From the NCBI GenBank assembly GCA_022780025.1, contig JALEXS010000055.1, positions 1 through 40,476 of the forward strand: a stretch of DNA of 40,476 nt. Reading direction: 5' to 3'. A program made the position numbers and the translations under genes. Position 1 is the stretch's first letter; every line of letters begins with the position of its first letter. The notes beneath the pieces were generated by a model that was not told the DNA's origin, did no database searches, and saw only the letters and a program-made list of their open reading frames with translations. The DNA is from Mollicutes bacterium (GTDB taxonomy: Bacteria; Bacillota_I; Bacilli_A; RFN20; CAG-826). Positions 8,485-20,137 of the stretch are shown here, in pieces.

Positions 8485-9345
8485 TTATTCTTTTAACAAT
8501 TTTATTTCATCTTTATATGGAGGAAGTCCGTTAATATATGGGGTTTCTAATATTTTAGGTACATCAATCAATTTTTCATTAAACACATATTTTTTAAGTG
8601 TATTTAATCCAATAGTGCCTTTTCCTATATTTTCATGACGATCTTTATGAGAACCTTTAATATTTTTACTATCATTCAAATGAATAACTTTTAATCGATT
8701 TAAACCGATTTTTTTATCGAATAAATCTAATACTTCATCAATATTTTCAACATTATAGCCAGCATCATTTATATGACAAGTATCTAAGCAAACACCTAAA
8801 CGATTTTTAAATTGAGAATTATTAATAATATATGCGATTTCATCGAATGTTTTTCCGAGCTCACTACCCTTACCAGCCATGGTTTCTAAGCAAATTGTTA
8901 CATCAGTAGTATCTTCTTTTAAAACTTCATTTAGTCCTTTTATTATTTGTTTTAATCCAACTTCTTCACCTTGTCCTATATGCAAACCTGGATGTAATAC
9001 TAATAATTTACAACCAAAAGCATAAGTTCTATTTAATTCAGTTTTTAAAACTTTTTTAGCTAATTCAAACTTATTTTCATCTATAGAATTTCCTAAATTA
9101 ATAATATAAGGAGCGTGAACCACAATTTTATCAATATCAATGTTATTTTCTTTTAATAATTTTTGTCCTTCAATTATTTTACATTTTTCTAATGGCACTC
9201 TAATGCTATTTTGTGGAGCACCTGTATAAAACATGAAAGTATTTTCACCATACGAAAGAGCTTCTTTTACTGTTCCTAAAAAATAATCAGGAGCGCACAT
9301 TGAAATATGACTTCCTAATAAGACATTTTTATTTGTTTCTTGCAT
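8485..9345 (-). CDS. nfo: endonuclease IV (AP endonuclease)
   Basis: LLGSHISM, VVHAPYIINL, CLDTCHINDAGY, HLNDSK; start placed at MQETNK rather than the longer ORF. Confidence 0.9.
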   Translation of the reverse strand: MQETNKNVLLGSHISMCAPDYFLGTVKEALSYGENTFMFYTGAPQNSIRVPLEKCKIIEGQKLLKENNIDIDKIVVHAPYIINLGNSIDENKFELAKKVLKTELNRTYAFGCKLLVLHPGLHIGQGEEVGLKQIIKGLNEVLKEDTTDVTICLETMAGKGSELGKTFDEIAYIINNSQFKNRLGVCLDTCHINDAGYNVENIDEVLDLFDKKIGLNRLKVIHLNDSKNIKGSHKDRHENIGKGTIGLNTLKKYVFNEKLIDVPKILETPYINGLPPYKDEIKLLKE

Positions 9346-10678
9346 TTTCGCGATATCTCTCTTCCATTTGTCGTCTAATATCTTTTTTAATAATTTCACG
9401 ACGATGTTTATTTTTAACTTTTTGTACTGCTATTTTTATTTTTTTCTTATATCCTGGTTTAACTTTTTTAGATTTATTTTGATTTATAGCTTTTTTGATT
9501 TCTTTATCTAATTCTGTAGGTACTCTTTTTACCTTCTTTTTTTCTTTAATAAATGAAGAATCTTTTACTAAAGAATCATTTTCAAATTTTAAAAATGATG
9601 CATGTAAACCGTCTTTAATTAACTTTTCGCATAATTTTTGATGCTCATTATCATAAAAAACATATGATTTTCCATCTTTTTTATTACGACCAGTTCTTCC
9701 AGCTCGATGATAGTAATATTCTAAATTATTAGGTAATTCTAAACTTAAAACGTCAGTAACGTCAATTATATCTAGACCTCTACTTGCAATATCTGTACAA
9801 ACAATGACAGGAAATTCGTTGTTATTTATTCTTTTTAACATTGAATTTCTTTCTCTTGGTAATAAATCCCCGCTTAAAAAGCCGCATTTGATCTTATTTT
9901 TAGATAAAAATTCATATAAAGATCGTGCTTCTTCTTTACTGTTAGCAAATATTATTAATAAATAAGGATTTACTGCATTTATAAATTTTAAAACTAAATT
10001 ATTTTTATTTTGATGTTTTGTGTTAATAAAATAATGTTCGACTTCTTTAGCAGTATTATCGTTTTTAGATAGCGTAAGAATATAATCAGGAGATATATAT
10101 TTTTTTAAGAAAACTTCGACTTTTTTAGATATTGTCGCACTAAAAACCTCAATTTGATTGCATTTTGATATTTTAATAATTTCATCAATGTCCTCAAAAA
10201 AATCATTATCCATTAGCATATCTGCTTCATCTAAAACTATTGTTTTTAAATTAGAAAGATCGATATTTACGTTATTTAATAAATACTTTAATCTTCCTGG
10301 AGTTGCAATAGCGATTTCGGTGCCGCTTTCTAAACTTTCTTCATTTCTAGTAGTATCAACTCCGCTTATATAGAGTTTTACATTAAGCGAAGGAAAATAT
10401 TTTTTAAATTGAGAAGCAAACAAATATGTTTGTTTTGAAAGTTCACGTGTAGGTGAAATTATAATAGCTTGTAATTTATTATTAAATTCCAAATTATTAA
10501 GAATAGGAATTAAAAAAGAATGTGTTTTTCCACTTCCGGTTTCGCTTTGAACGATGATATTTTCACCTTTTAAAGCTTTTGGAATAACAACATCTTGCAC
10601 TTTTGTAGCTTCGAAATATCCTAATTCATTCAAAGCTTCTATCAATTCTTTTTTTAAATTAAACGACTTAAAATTCAT
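9329..10678 (-). CDS. DEAD-box RNA helicase (CshA-like)
   Basis: SETGSGKT, PTRELSKQ, TPGRL, VLDEADMLM, CTDIASRGLD, HRAGRTGR; basic C-terminal tail. Confidence 0.9.
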   Translation of the reverse strand: MNFKSFNLKKELIEALNELGYFEATKVQDVVIPKALKGENIIVQSETGSGKTHSFLIPILNNLEFNNKLQAIIISPTRELSKQTYLFASQFKKYFPSLNVKLYISGVDTTRNEESLESGTEIAIATPGRLKYLLNNVNIDLSNLKTIVLDEADMLMDNDFFEDIDEIIKISKCNQIEVFSATISKKVEVFLKKYISPDYILTLSKNDNTAKEVEHYFINTKHQNKNNLVLKFINAVNPYLLIIFANSKEEARSLYEFLSKNKIKCGFLSGDLLPRERNSMLKRINNNEFPVIVCTDIASRGLDIIDVTDVLSLELPNNLEYYYHRAGRTGRNKKDGKSYVFYDNEHQKLCEKLIKDGLHASFLKFENDSLVKDSSFIKEKKKVKRVPTELDKEIKKAINQNKSKKVKPGYKKKIKIAVQKVKNKHRREIIKKDIRRQMEERYRENARNK

Positions 10679-10767
10679 ACGTCTATTTTAATGACTTTTT
10701 ATAACAAATTCTATAAAAATAATTTATCTTGTTTAAATAAGTTCATTAATGTAGTAAACTCTTTCTT

Positions 10768-11634
10768 ATGAATGTAGAACTAATAAAGCCATATGGTTTT
10801 TGTACTGGTGCTTTAAAAGCGATTGACTTAGTAAAAAAAGTAAGAAAAGATAACCCTGATAATAACATCATTTTATTTGGACCTATTCTTCATAATGAAA
10901 ATATTAATGAGTTAATGAATAATTTAAAAATTAAAGTTTTAGATTTGCCTTACGAGGCTTATTCAGATGTTATTGATACTTTGTCAATTGACGATATTGT
11001 AATATTACCAGCTCATGGACATGATAATTATTTAGAAGAAAAACTATTAAGAAAAGGAATTCTTTATGTTGATGCTACTTGTCCTATTATTAAAAAAATA
11101 CATGATTTAATATTAATAGATTATGCTGATAGAGATATTATTTATATTGGTAAAAAATCGCATATTGAAGCGATAACAACCACTTCATTAAAGGAAAATA
11201 TTTTTCTTTTTGACATAAACTATCATACTGACTTAACTCAATATCACATATCAAAACCAATCATCTTATATCAAACAACATTAACAAAGTATGATGTAAA
11301 AGATTCTATAAAAATAATTAAAAAGATATTTCCAGACGCTCAAGAAGGAAAGACATTATGTAGACAATGTACTATTCGCCAAAATAATCTTATTAAGTCA
11401 TTAGACGACAATGTCTTTGTAATTGTTGTGGGAAGTAAAAATTCTAGTAATACTATTTCTTTACTAAATATATACTATAAAACTACTAAAAATGAAAATA
11501 TCATGCTAGTCAATAGTTTGGATGAAGTCAAAAAAATGAATTTCAATAAAAATTATAAATATATTATTACAAGTGGCACTTCAACTCCAAATAGTATAGT
11601 TGAAAGCATTTATAAATATATTAGATCACTTTAG
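10768..11634 (+). CDS. ispH: 4-hydroxy-3-methylbut-2-enyl diphosphate reductase
   Basis: 288 aa; GFCTGALKAI, VDATCPIIKKIH, C in TLCRQCTIRQ, SGTSTPNSIVE. Confidence 0.9.
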   Translation: MNVELIKPYGFCTGALKAIDLVKKVRKDNPDNNIILFGPILHNENINELMNNLKIKVLDLPYEAYSDVIDTLSIDDIVILPAHGHDNYLEEKLLRKGILYVDATCPIIKKIHDLILIDYADRDIIYIGKKSHIEAITTTSLKENIFLFDINYHTDLTQYHISKPIILYQTTLTKYDVKDSIKIIKKIFPDAQEGKTLCRQCTIRQNNLIKSLDDNVFVIVVGSKNSSNTISLLNIYYKTTKNENIMLVNSLDEVKKMNFNKNYKYIITSGTSTPNSIVESIYKYIRSL

Positions 11635-12400
11635 GTAATTCTTCATGATCAATTGTTATTACGTTTAATTGATCATCGATACCAAGTAAAACTTTTTTCA
11701 TTTGCTTCATGAATATTTTTTCAATTTCGTGTGGTAAATCTAAATAATTATAATTATAAGAAATGACCCCTCTACGGCCATGATGTGGAACATCTCCGCT
11801 AATGAAGATATCATATCCTTCTTCTTGCGCATTTCTATATCCATACCATCCTCCACCACCAATAATAGCAACAGAAGTTATTTCGCTTTTACCATATGGT
11901 AATAATAATCCATAATCAACATTTAGTTTTTCTTTTGCATATTTAGCAAAATCATATACGTTCATTGACTTTTTTAATGTTCCACCTCTAGCCATTTGCA
12001 TAGTATCTAAAGGTTTAATATTTGTTAAATCTAAAGCATTAGCTAAAGCGTCATTCATACCATTAATTCCTTCATCAAAATTAGTGTGATAAGAACAAAT
12101 AGGTATATTATAAGAATCAATTAAGCTACATAATTTTTCTTTATTTTGATCATTTAAAAATACATATTTCTTTTTACCATAAATAAAAGGATGATGAGTA
12201 ATAATTAAATCTACCTTATCTAATAAATCTGCTTCTTTCATTTTATTAAAGACAATTTCATCAAAATCTAAACATAATAAAATTGTTTTTACTTCTTCTT
12301 TAAGTTTACCGGTCTGTAAACCAGGATAATCATGATATTTTTTTGCAATTGATTTAGGAAAAAAATTAGATAATTTCTTTAATAATGCTTTAGTTTTCAT
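11621..12400 (-). CDS. Nif3-like dinuclear metal center protein
   Basis: 259 aa; ITHHPFIY, SYHTNFD, SGDVPHH; 3' end overlaps convergent ispH; adjacent to trmK and rpoD. Confidence 0.87.
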   Translation of the reverse strand: MKTKALLKKLSNFFPKSIAKKYHDYPGLQTGKLKEEVKTILLCLDFDEIVFNKMKEADLLDKVDLIITHHPFIYGKKKYVFLNDQNKEKLCSLIDSYNIPICSYHTNFDEGINGMNDALANALDLTNIKPLDTMQMARGGTLKKSMNVYDFAKYAKEKLNVDYGLLLPYGKSEITSVAIIGGGGWYGYRNAQEEGYDIFISGDVPHHGRRGVISYNYNYLDLPHEIEKIFMKQMKKVLLGIDDQLNVITIDHEELPKVI

Positions 12401-13064
12401 ATAAAATAGTCCTTATTTCTTTAATTTTATTTTTAAATTCAGTTTTTCTTTCTTCGTTAATCTTATTATTTGATAGTAAATTTTCAAGTTTTCTTATTTC
12501 TTCTTCGTAATGTATTATATAATCTTTATATTTTTTGTTCATCAAAATAGGTCCATATCTCAACTCGATGTCACTATAATCTTTATTACCTTTAGTAAAA
12601 CTTATTAATTCATAATATATTTCATTTTCAATTAATGCTACTTCATCAGAAATAAAAAAGCCTAATGAGATAATAAATTTTCTTAATTCATACATATTGT
12701 TATGACTATCTATAATAAAATTTTCAATAAATTTTACTTTATCTTTATTTTCCAAAATAATCGATTCAATCGTAGAAAATCCCATTCCAGCAATAACAAC
12801 TGTTTCATATTCATTACTTAAATCTTTTAGTCCGCTAGAAAGATATAATTTACATCTATTAGGATATTTTTCAATAATATTACTTAAATTTGTTTTTAAA
12901 TTAGTAAAAGGACCGAGTTTATTTTCGATTCCAATTACTTTATTTGCAATATTGTTATTTAAAAGTTCAATTAAAAGGTAGCCATGATCGCTGCCAATAT
13001 CGGCTACATTGCTACCTTTTTTAATTAATTTAGCTATTGTTTTTATTCTATTACTTACTTCCAT
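12390..13064 (-). CDS. trmK: tRNA (adenine(22)-N1)-methyltransferase
   Basis: 224 aa; VADIGSDHGYLLIELL, VIAGMGF; synteny with rpoD and the Nif3-like gene. Confidence 0.88.
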   Translation of the reverse strand: MEVSNRIKTIAKLIKKGSNVADIGSDHGYLLIELLNNNIANKVIGIENKLGPFTNLKTNLSNIIEKYPNRCKLYLSSGLKDLSNEYETVVIAGMGFSTIESIILENKDKVKFIENFIIDSHNNMYELRKFIISLGFFISDEVALIENEIYYELISFTKGNKDYSDIELRYGPILMNKKYKDYIIHYEEEIRKLENLLSNNKINEERKTEFKNKIKEIRTILYEN

Positions 13065-14413
13065 TAATAACGATAATCATCAAGTTTCTTTTGTCTTGTA
13101 GGATGACGTAATTTTCTAATAGCTTTAGCTTCGATTTGCCTGATACGTTCTCTAGTAACGTCAAATACTTTACCAACTTCTTCTAATGTTCTTGGCTTAT
13201 TATCATCTATACCATATCTAAGTCTCAAAACAGTTTCTTCACGATCGGTTAAATCACTCATAACATCGTATAAAGCACTACGTATCATGGCTTGTGTTGT
13301 ATAATCTGTTGGAGAAATGCTTTCTTTATCTTCAACAAAATCACCTAAATGTGAATCATCTTCTTCGCCAATTGGACTTTCTAAAGAAACAGGTTCTAAT
13401 GCAATTCTTTGAATTTCACGAATTCTATCTGGGCTAATAGCGCCTTGCATTTCTTCACTAATTTCTTCAGCTGAAGGCTCACGTCCTAATTTTTGAATTA
13501 ATTGTCTTTGAACTTTTGTTATTTTATTAATAGTTTCAACCATGTGGACAGGAATTCTAATAGTTCTAGCTTGGTCAGCTATAGCTCTAGCAATTGCTTG
13601 CTTAATCCACCATGTTGCATAAGTTGAAAATTTGAAATTCTTTGTATAATCGAATTTTTCAACAGCTTTCATTAAACCTAAATTACCTTCTTCGATTAAA
13701 TCTAAGAATTGCATACCACGACCAATGTAGTGCTTTGCAATTGAAACGACTAATCTTAAGTTTGCATCGATTAATTCATGCTTTGCTTCTTCATCACCTT
13801 GAAGAATTCTTTTTGCTAATTCTTGTTCTTCATCAGCTTTTAATAATTTATATTTACCAATTTCTTTTAAATATAATTTAACACTATCATTAACTTTTAC
13901 ATCACTAGATTCTAAGGTATCTAATTTATCTACATCAATATCAGCCGATTCTTTTTCACTTTCAGGAACATCGTCAGCATCAATCTCATCATCGATTAAG
14001 TCATCGCTATCTAAAGCATTTTCATCAAAATCCAAGTTATCTAAATCACTTGCTGAAGAATCATCTAATCCTTCACCAGTAATTTCGTATCCTAAATTCT
14101 TGAAATGTTCTAAAACTTCTTCATATTGTTCATCACTTAATTCAAGATGACTTGTTTTATCTAAAAATTCGTCTTGATCAAAAACCTTAGTTTTTTTACA
14201 TTTCTTTTCGAATTCACTAATAATTGAATTTAAACTTTCGATTGCTTCATCTTCATCGTCGTCATCAGGAATATCGATATAATCTTCATCCTCGTTTATT
14301 TCTTCGACTTTTTTAGACTTTTTAGCCTTAGTTTTCTTTTTAGTTTCTACTTCGGACTCTTTAATATTGTCTTTAGTTTCAGTTTTTTCCATAGTTTTAG
14401 TTTCTTTTTCCAT
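13064..14413 (-). CDS. rpoD: primary RNA polymerase sigma factor RpoD
   Basis: [66 protein letters not shown]; acidic N-terminal region; SD AAGGAGG. Confidence 0.95.
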   Translation of the reverse strand: MEKETKTMEKTETKDNIKESEVETKKKTKAKKSKKVEEINEDEDYIDIPDDDDEDEAIESLNSIISEFEKKCKKTKVFDQDEFLDKTSHLELSDEQYEEVLEHFKNLGYEITGEGLDDSSASDLDNLDFDENALDSDDLIDDEIDADDVPESEKESADIDVDKLDTLESSDVKVNDSVKLYLKEIGKYKLLKADEEQELAKRILQGDEEAKHELIDANLRLVVSIAKHYIGRGMQFLDLIEEGNLGLMKAVEKFDYTKNFKFSTYATWWIKQAIARAIADQARTIRIPVHMVETINKITKVQRQLIQKLGREPSAEEISEEMQGAISPDRIREIQRIALEPVSLESPIGEEDDSHLGDFVEDKESISPTDYTTQAMIRSALYDVMSDLTDREETVLRLRYGIDDNKPRTLEEVGKVFDVTRERIRQIEAKAIRKLRHPTRQKKLDDYRY

Positions 14414-14425
14414 AAATTAACCTCC

Positions 14426-16258
14426 TTATTTTAATTTATTTTTCTTTTTCTCGAGATGTAATTTGTAAAGCTCTGCTTTTTCTAATGGAGTAGAAGCTTC
14501 ACGAATACTCTCCTCTAAATCCTTTTTTTCTTTGTTTTCTAATCTAATTTTCTCTAAAATTTTAAACTGATTTTTAATTTCAGACATAGAATATGGTGGA
14601 ATTAGACTAGAATTATTAAGAGCAATATCACTAATTGCATTAGTGACTTCTTCCTTATCTTCAATTTCAGTATTAATATTTATATAACTTATGAATTCAT
14701 TAATATTAATAGAAATTGGCTTTTCACTTAAGTTAGTTATATACTCGTTCAGTAATTTTACGATATTACGATATTTTAATGTTGGTAGAAATACATGGGC
14801 TGAGTTATAATCAGCGATTGCATCTACATTTTCTAGCATATACTTAACAATTGTGAATTGAACTAATTCAATACCTTTCAACAAATCATCATTTTGGGTA
14901 TCAAATTCAAAATCATAATTTAAATTGTTTTGATTATTAGCTTTTAGCTTTTTGAAATTTTCATAAATTAATTGTTTACTATAGCCAGTTAAGTTGCTCA
15001 ACCTATTTAAATAATCTTCTATATCATATTGAGATTTTGTTTCAACCATTAAAGGTAAAATTTTACTAATTAATTTCTTTTTATTAGAAGAATTAGTCAA
15101 ATCTAATTTTTTACTATAATAAGATATAAGCCATTCAGGTTTATCTATTAAATTATTTAAAAATCCGATTAATTTATCATTTCCATATTTATCTAAAATC
15201 TCATCGCTATCCTTCTCTTTAAAATCAACATTTGGATTAACAATACGATAATTGATTGAATTTTCATCAAATTTTTCGATTAAATTTAATACATTTAATT
15301 GTCCAGGATCATCTAAGTCTAAGCAAATACGTATTTCACAATTTAGTCGCTTTAATATAGTAATGTGATCACTAGTTAAAGCAGTGCCCATTAAAGCTAC
15401 TGCATTTTTTATACCGACACGATATAGCGCAATAACATCCATGAATCCTTCTAATAAATAAATATAGCCATCTTTTCTAGCGCCATCTTGGGCATTAGAT
15501 AAATTATATAGAATATTTCCTTTATTAAATGCTTCAGTGGAACCTGTATTTATATATTTAGGCCCATCGTCATTATTACTAATTTTTCTAGCACTAAATC
15601 CAACAACTTGACCATTTATATCTTTTAAAGGAAATATGACTCTTGAAGCATTATTATCATAAATGCTCATATCACTAGTTCTAATATGACCTATGCCAGT
15701 TCTTTCAATAGTTTTAATAGAGAAACCTTTTGCCTTTAAAAAATTAATAATATTTATTCCATCTTTTGTAGAATAACCAATATCGAAATAGCGAATTACA
15801 TCATCATTTAATTTTCGATTATATAAATACTGAAGTGCATTCTTACCATCTTCGCTTTGAAATAAGCAAGCTTGATAGAAATTATTTATAGTAGTTAAAC
15901 ATTCATAAATATTCTCTAATTCAGTATTAATTTTTCTTTTTGGTGTAGAGGAATCAAGCCTTTCATCATGAATACCACAGATCTTAGCTACTTCTTTCAT
16001 AGCTTGCAAATAACTTACTTTATCGTATTTTTGGATAAAAGTAATTGCATTTCCACTAGTATTACAAACGAAACATTTAAAAATTTGCTTTTCTTTAGAA
16101 ATCATTAAAGATGGATTTTTATCATCATGAAAAGGACAAACTGCAACATAATTACGTCCTTTCTTTTCGACTTTTATTCTCGAAGAAATAACTTCAACTA
16201 TGTCACATTGTTTTAATATATCATTTGCTAATTGAAAAATAGAGTTTAAATCATTCAT
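14426..16258 (-). CDS. dnaG: DNA primase
   Basis: [13 protein letters not shown]2-type zinc finger, [30 protein letters not shown]; upstream of rpoD. Confidence 0.94.
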   Translation of the reverse strand: MNDLNSIFQLANDILKQCDIVEVISSRIKVEKKGRNYVAVCPFHDDKNPSLMISKEKQIFKCFVCNTSGNAITFIQKYDKVSYLQAMKEVAKICGIHDERLDSSTPKRKINTELENIYECLTTINNFYQACLFQSEDGKNALQYLYNRKLNDDVIRYFDIGYSTKDGINIINFLKAKGFSIKTIERTGIGHIRTSDMSIYDNNASRVIFPLKDINGQVVGFSARKISNNDDGPKYINTGSTEAFNKGNILYNLSNAQDGARKDGYIYLLEGFMDVIALYRVGIKNAVALMGTALTSDHITILKRLNCEIRICLDLDDPGQLNVLNLIEKFDENSINYRIVNPNVDFKEKDSDEILDKYGNDKLIGFLNNLIDKPEWLISYYSKKLDLTNSSNKKKLISKILPLMVETKSQYDIEDYLNRLSNLTGYSKQLIYENFKKLKANNQNNLNYDFEFDTQNDDLLKGIELVQFTIVKYMLENVDAIADYNSAHVFLPTLKYRNIVKLLNEYITNLSEKPISININEFISYININTEIEDKEEVTNAISDIALNNSSLIPPYSMSEIKNQFKILEKIRLENKEKKDLEESIREASTPLEKAELYKLHLEKKKNKLK

Positions 16259-17631
16259 CTATAGAATGTTTTCTCCAATAAATAATCTTTTAATTTATCT
16301 ACAGAAATTCTTTCTTGTTTCATAGAATCTCTTTCACGAATAGTGACACATTTATCATTTAATGTATCAAAATCAATAGTTACACAATATGGTGTACCGA
16401 TTTCGTCATTACGACGATATCTTTTACCAATCGAACCAGTTTCATCAAAGTTTACATTTAAGTAAGGAATTAAATCATTAAACACACCTTTAGCAAATTC
16501 ACTTAATTGCTTTGAAAGTGGTAATATTGATGCCTTATAAGGTGCTAAAAATGCTGGTAAATGCATAATTTTTCTAGTTTCACCATTTTCTAATACTTCT
16601 TCATCATAGCTATTGCAGACTACCATTAAGAATAGTCTTTCAAGACCTAAAGATGGTTCAATACAATAAGGAATATATTTTTCATTAGTTTCTGGATCTA
16701 AATATTCTAAAGATTCTCCACTAAATTCCATATGTCTTTTTAAATCGTAATCAGTTCTATCAGCTATGCCCCAAACTTCACCCCAGCCAAATGGGAATTT
16801 GTATTCGATATCAGTAGTAGCTTTACTATAAAAAGCTAATTCTTCTGGTTCATGATCTCTAAAACGTAAATCTTCTTCTTTTATATTTAAAGATTCAACA
16901 AATTTAATACAAAAATCTTTCCAATATTTAAACCGTTCTAAATCAGTTCCAGGCTTACAGAAAAATTCTAATTCCATTTGTTCGAATTCTCTCACTCTAA
17001 AGATAAAGTTTCCAGGAGTGATCTCATTTCTAAATGATTTACCCATGTTAGCAATACCTAAAGGTAATTTTCTTCTAGTTGCTCTTTGAACATTTTTGAA
17101 ATTAACAAAAACACCTTGAGCAGTTTCTGGTCTAAGGTAAACTTCACTTTTACTATCTTCAGTAACTCCAATATGTGTTTTAAACATCATATTAAATTGT
17201 CTAATATCAGTAAATTCACTTTTACCACAATGTGGACAAACTATTTTATGCTCGTGCATAAACTTATTCATATCATCGATGTTCATTGCATTAACATCAA
17301 CATCTTTATATTGTGATGAAATTAAATCATCAGCTCTATATCTACTTTTACAGCTTTTACAATCAACAAGTGGATCATTAAAAGTAGTTACATGGCCAGT
17401 AGCTTGCCAAACTCTTGGATTCATTAAAATTGCTGCATCTATTCCAACATTAGTTGGAGATTCGTGAACAAATTTCTTCCACCATAGGTTCTTTAAATTT
17501 TGTTTTAATTCGCTACCTAATGGACCATAATCCCATGAATTAGATAGTCCGCCATATATTTGAGACCCTTGAAAAACATATCCTGTAGTTTGTAAATGAG
17601 TTACAATTTTATCAAAATCTTTATTATTCAT
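16255..17631 (-). CDS. glyS: glycyl-tRNA synthetase
   Basis: 458 aa; [37 protein letters not shown]; 4-nt overlap with dnaG. Confidence 0.94.
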   Translation of the reverse strand: MNNKDFDKIVTHLQTTGYVFQGSQIYGGLSNSWDYGPLGSELKQNLKNLWWKKFVHESPTNVGIDAAILMNPRVWQATGHVTTFNDPLVDCKSCKSRYRADDLISSQYKDVDVNAMNIDDMNKFMHEHKIVCPHCGKSEFTDIRQFNMMFKTHIGVTEDSKSEVYLRPETAQGVFVNFKNVQRATRRKLPLGIANMGKSFRNEITPGNFIFRVREFEQMELEFFCKPGTDLERFKYWKDFCIKFVESLNIKEEDLRFRDHEPEELAFYSKATTDIEYKFPFGWGEVWGIADRTDYDLKRHMEFSGESLEYLDPETNEKYIPYCIEPSLGLERLFLMVVCNSYDEEVLENGETRKIMHLPAFLAPYKASILPLSKQLSEFAKGVFNDLIPYLNVNFDETGSIGKRYRRNDEIGTPYCVTIDFDTLNDKCVTIRERDSMKQERISVDKLKDYLLEKTFYR

Positions 17632-17653
17632 ATTACTCCTTCATAACTTGAAT

Positions 17654-17683
17654 ATTATATGAATTAAAGGAGTATCATGTCAA
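17654..17683 (-). promoter_or_regulatory. sigma-70 promoter of glyS-dnaG-rpoD cluster
   Basis: Minus-strand TTGACA (17683-17678), 18-bp spacer, TATAAT (17659-17654). Confidence 0.75.
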
Positions 17684-17697
17684 CCCACTATGAGTGT

Positions 17698-18390
17698 TCA
17701 AAATAAATCTATAGCATTAAGTTTTATATCAAATTTATTATTTAAAAATTTATTTAAAATATTTAAAAAATGTAAGGCTTCTTCATCTTTTATTTTAAAT
17801 TGAAAAAAACTATCTATATCAAAGTAGCTCAAATTAAATAATTCTAAATCTATTTCATTTAAATCAACTACATTACTATTTTCTTTTACTAAATTCAAAA
17901 ATGTGCCGTCATCTAAATTAAAAAAATGATATATGCTGTCTTTTTCAAATAATGGCTTAATTCCTAAGTACTCTAGATATTTTAAAATAAAATAAATAGC
18001 ATAATTGAACTCTATTTTAGAATCATTAATGCCTTCTAAGGTTTTATCAACTAAATCAAATAAATTTGCATTAAACGTTACGCCATCTCGTGTTTTTAAT
18101 ATTATTTCTGATATTAAATTAAATAAAGCGCATTTTTTAAAACTTTTAGAATAATTTTCGTAATGACTAATTATTTTTCCGTCTTTAAGTTTATAACCGC
18201 CAACTTTTCCTTTATATAATTCAAATTCGGCTTTTATAAAACTTTCAGTAAAAATTAAATTCTTATTTCCTTGTTTAAATATACCTCTTCCTAAACAGCT
18301 AATTAATTCGTTATTAGTTAATATATTTAAAATAGCATCATTATCTTTATAATGACTAACATTTAATGTAATTCCTAAAAATTGTTCCAT
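17698..18390 (-). CDS. recO: DNA repair protein RecO
   Basis: 230 aa; N-terminal GITLNVSHYKDNDAILNILT; position between era and glyS. Confidence 0.85.
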   Translation of the reverse strand: MEQFLGITLNVSHYKDNDAILNILTNNELISCLGRGIFKQGNKNLIFTESFIKAEFELYKGKVGGYKLKDGKIISHYENYSKSFKKCALFNLISEIILKTRDGVTFNANLFDLVDKTLEGINDSKIEFNYAIYFILKYLEYLGIKPLFEKDSIYHFFNLDDGTFLNLVKENSNVVDLNEIDLELFNLSYFDIDSFFQFKIKDEEALHFLNILNKFLNNKFDIKLNAIDLF

Positions 18391-19262
18391 TAACGATAAC
18401 CAATTCTAGCTAAGAAACTGCTAGAATTACGCCAATCTTCTTGTACTTGAACGTTTAAAATAAGATTAACATGTTTTTGAAGCATTGCTTCGATATCTTT
18501 ACGCGCTAAAGTACCAATTCTTTTAATCATTTTGGCACCTTTTCCTATAACAATTCCTTTTTGGGACTCTTTTTCAACTACAATTTTGCAATATATTTCT
18601 AATTCTTTTTTACTATAATCGATATCATCGCATAATACTGCGACACCATGAGGAACTTCATCTTTAAGACATAGTAAAGCTTTTTCACGTACTAATTCTT
18701 GCACTCTAAATTTAAAATCTTTATCAGTAATTGTATTTACATCGTAATATTGAGGTCCTTCTTCTAAATGATTAATTACTAATTTTATAAGGCCATCGAG
18801 GTTAAAATTTTCTTTAGCACTTACTTCAATATATTCGTTATTTGGAAAATAACTTAAATATTTTTCTTTCAAAGAAGTTATTAAATTAATATTTGTTAAA
18901 TCAATTTTATTAAAAACTAAAATCATGTCGCAATCAAATTTAAGATGTTCTAATAAAAAACTATCTCCGTCATTAAATTCCTTACTTGCATCAATTATAA
19001 ATAAAGCAAGATCACAGTTTCTAATTGTGCTATATGCTCTTTTATCTAGTAATTCCCCCAATTCATTATGTGGTTTATGAATACCAGGAGTATCTAAAAA
19101 AACAATTTGTGCTTCATTGTTATTATAAATGCCTATAATTTGATCTCTTGTTGTTTGACTTTTAGGAGTTACAATAGAGATTTTTTGTCCAATTATAGTA
19201 TTTAATATTGTAGATTTACCAACATTAGTTCTGCCAACAAGAGAAACAAATCCGCTTTTCAT
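18390..19262 (-). CDS. era: GTPase Era
   Basis: GRTNVGKST, DTPGIHKPHNELG, NKIDL, C-terminal KH domain (GKGAKMIKRIGTLARKDIE). Confidence 0.95.
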   Translation of the reverse strand: MKSGFVSLVGRTNVGKSTILNTIIGQKISIVTPKSQTTRDQIIGIYNNNEAQIVFLDTPGIHKPHNELGELLDKRAYSTIRNCDLALFIIDASKEFNDGDSFLLEHLKFDCDMILVFNKIDLTNINLITSLKEKYLSYFPNNEYIEVSAKENFNLDGLIKLVINHLEEGPQYYDVNTITDKDFKFRVQELVREKALLCLKDEVPHGVAVLCDDIDYSKKELEIYCKIVVEKESQKGIVIGKGAKMIKRIGTLARKDIEAMLQKHVNLILNVQVQEDWRNSSSFLARIGYR

Positions 19263-19663
19263 TATTTTAAATCCTCTTTCCCAAATGCAAAAGGTAATAA
19301 ATTAGATGTATTAGTTTCCATAATGTCACCATTTAAATTTCCTAAATAAATTTTTGCACTTTTAGGTAATAATTCGCTTAAAACTTGTCTACAAGCTCCG
19401 CAAGGTGAACAAGGTTTTTCAGTATCAGCAACAATAGCAATTGCAACTATATCTTCTTTTTTTACGCCATGACAATAAGCATTATATGTGGCATTTCTTT
19501 CGGCGCACATTGCTAATCCATAAGAAGAATTTTCAATATTAGCTCCTAAATAAACTTCGTTGTTTTTTGTTAATAAAGCTGCACCAACTTTAAAAGAAGA
19601 GTATGGTGAATATGATAAATTTCTTGCTTCTATTGCTTTATTAATTAATTCTTGTGTGTTCAT
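19262..19663 (-). CDS. cdd: cytidine deaminase
   Basis: 133 aa; CAERNA, PCGACRQVLSE. Confidence 0.93.
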   Translation of the reverse strand: MNTQELINKAIEARNLSYSPYSSFKVGAALLTKNNEVYLGANIENSSYGLAMCAERNATYNAYCHGVKKEDIVAIAIVADTEKPCSPCGACRQVLSELLPKSAKIYLGNLNGDIMETNTSNLLPFAFGKEDLK

Positions 19664-19664
19664 A

Positions 19665-20105
19665 TTAGTCTCCTAAAATTTTATCTTGAAGAGCAAACAT
19701 TATAGTTTCATCTTCTTTCTTCATATGATCATAACCTAATAAATGTAGTAATCCATGTACAAAAAGGAATGATAATTCTCTATTTATTGTATTTCCATAT
19801 TTTTTAGCATTTTCTAAAGCTACATCATAGCAAATATAAATTTCACCTAAATCAACAGGTACATTACCTAATATAACTTCTTCTTTATCATCTAAAAAAG
19901 CAAATGATATAACATCAGTTTCTCGATCAATATTACGATAATTCTTGTTTATTTCGTGAATCGTATCTTTATCAACAAAAGTAACACTCATCATCGCTTC
20001 ATATTTTTTATTTAAAATTTCAAAAGTTTTTTTAAATAAACTTTCATAAGTTTCATAATAACCATCAAGGTTATAATTGGTTTCATTAGAAATAGTCAAA
20101 TACAT
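19665..20105 (-). CDS. ybeY: endoribonuclease YbeY (rRNA maturation)
   Basis: 146 aa; HGLLHLLGYDHMK. Confidence 0.93.
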   Translation of the reverse strand: MYLTISNETNYNLDGYYETYESLFKKTFEILNKKYEAMMSVTFVDKDTIHEINKNYRNIDRETDVISFAFLDDKEEVILGNVPVDLGEIYICYDVALENAKKYGNTINRELSFLFVHGLLHLLGYDHMKKEDETIMFALQDKILGD

Positions 20106-20137
20106 GTAATTATTATAGCAAAATTAGACTATAGTAA

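Noticed and set aside
9345-9399. Extended N-terminus of endonuclease IV
   Set aside because: Overlaps the helicase gene, and homology begins at MQETNKNVLLGSH.
9300-9482. Plus-strand 60-aa hydrophobic ORF over nfo/helicase junction
   Set aside because: Antisense of a Lys-rich coding region gives Phe/Leu-rich noise.
10158-10373. Plus-strand ORF inside the DEAD-box gene
   Set aside because: Antisense shadow.
11621-11634. Overlap of ispH and Nif3-like 3' ends as a special antisense system
   Set aside because: Short convergent overlaps are ordinary in compact genomes.
13642-13881. Plus-strand Leu-rich ORF inside rpoD
   Set aside because: Antisense shadow of acidic, Lys/Glu-rich coding sequence.
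13900-14410. Acidic low-complexity rpoD N-terminus as a separate gene
   Set aside because: Continuous in frame with RpoD and preceded by the only SD; variable N-terminal region.
17086-17467. Two plus-strand ORFs inside glyS
   Set aside because: Antisense shadows.
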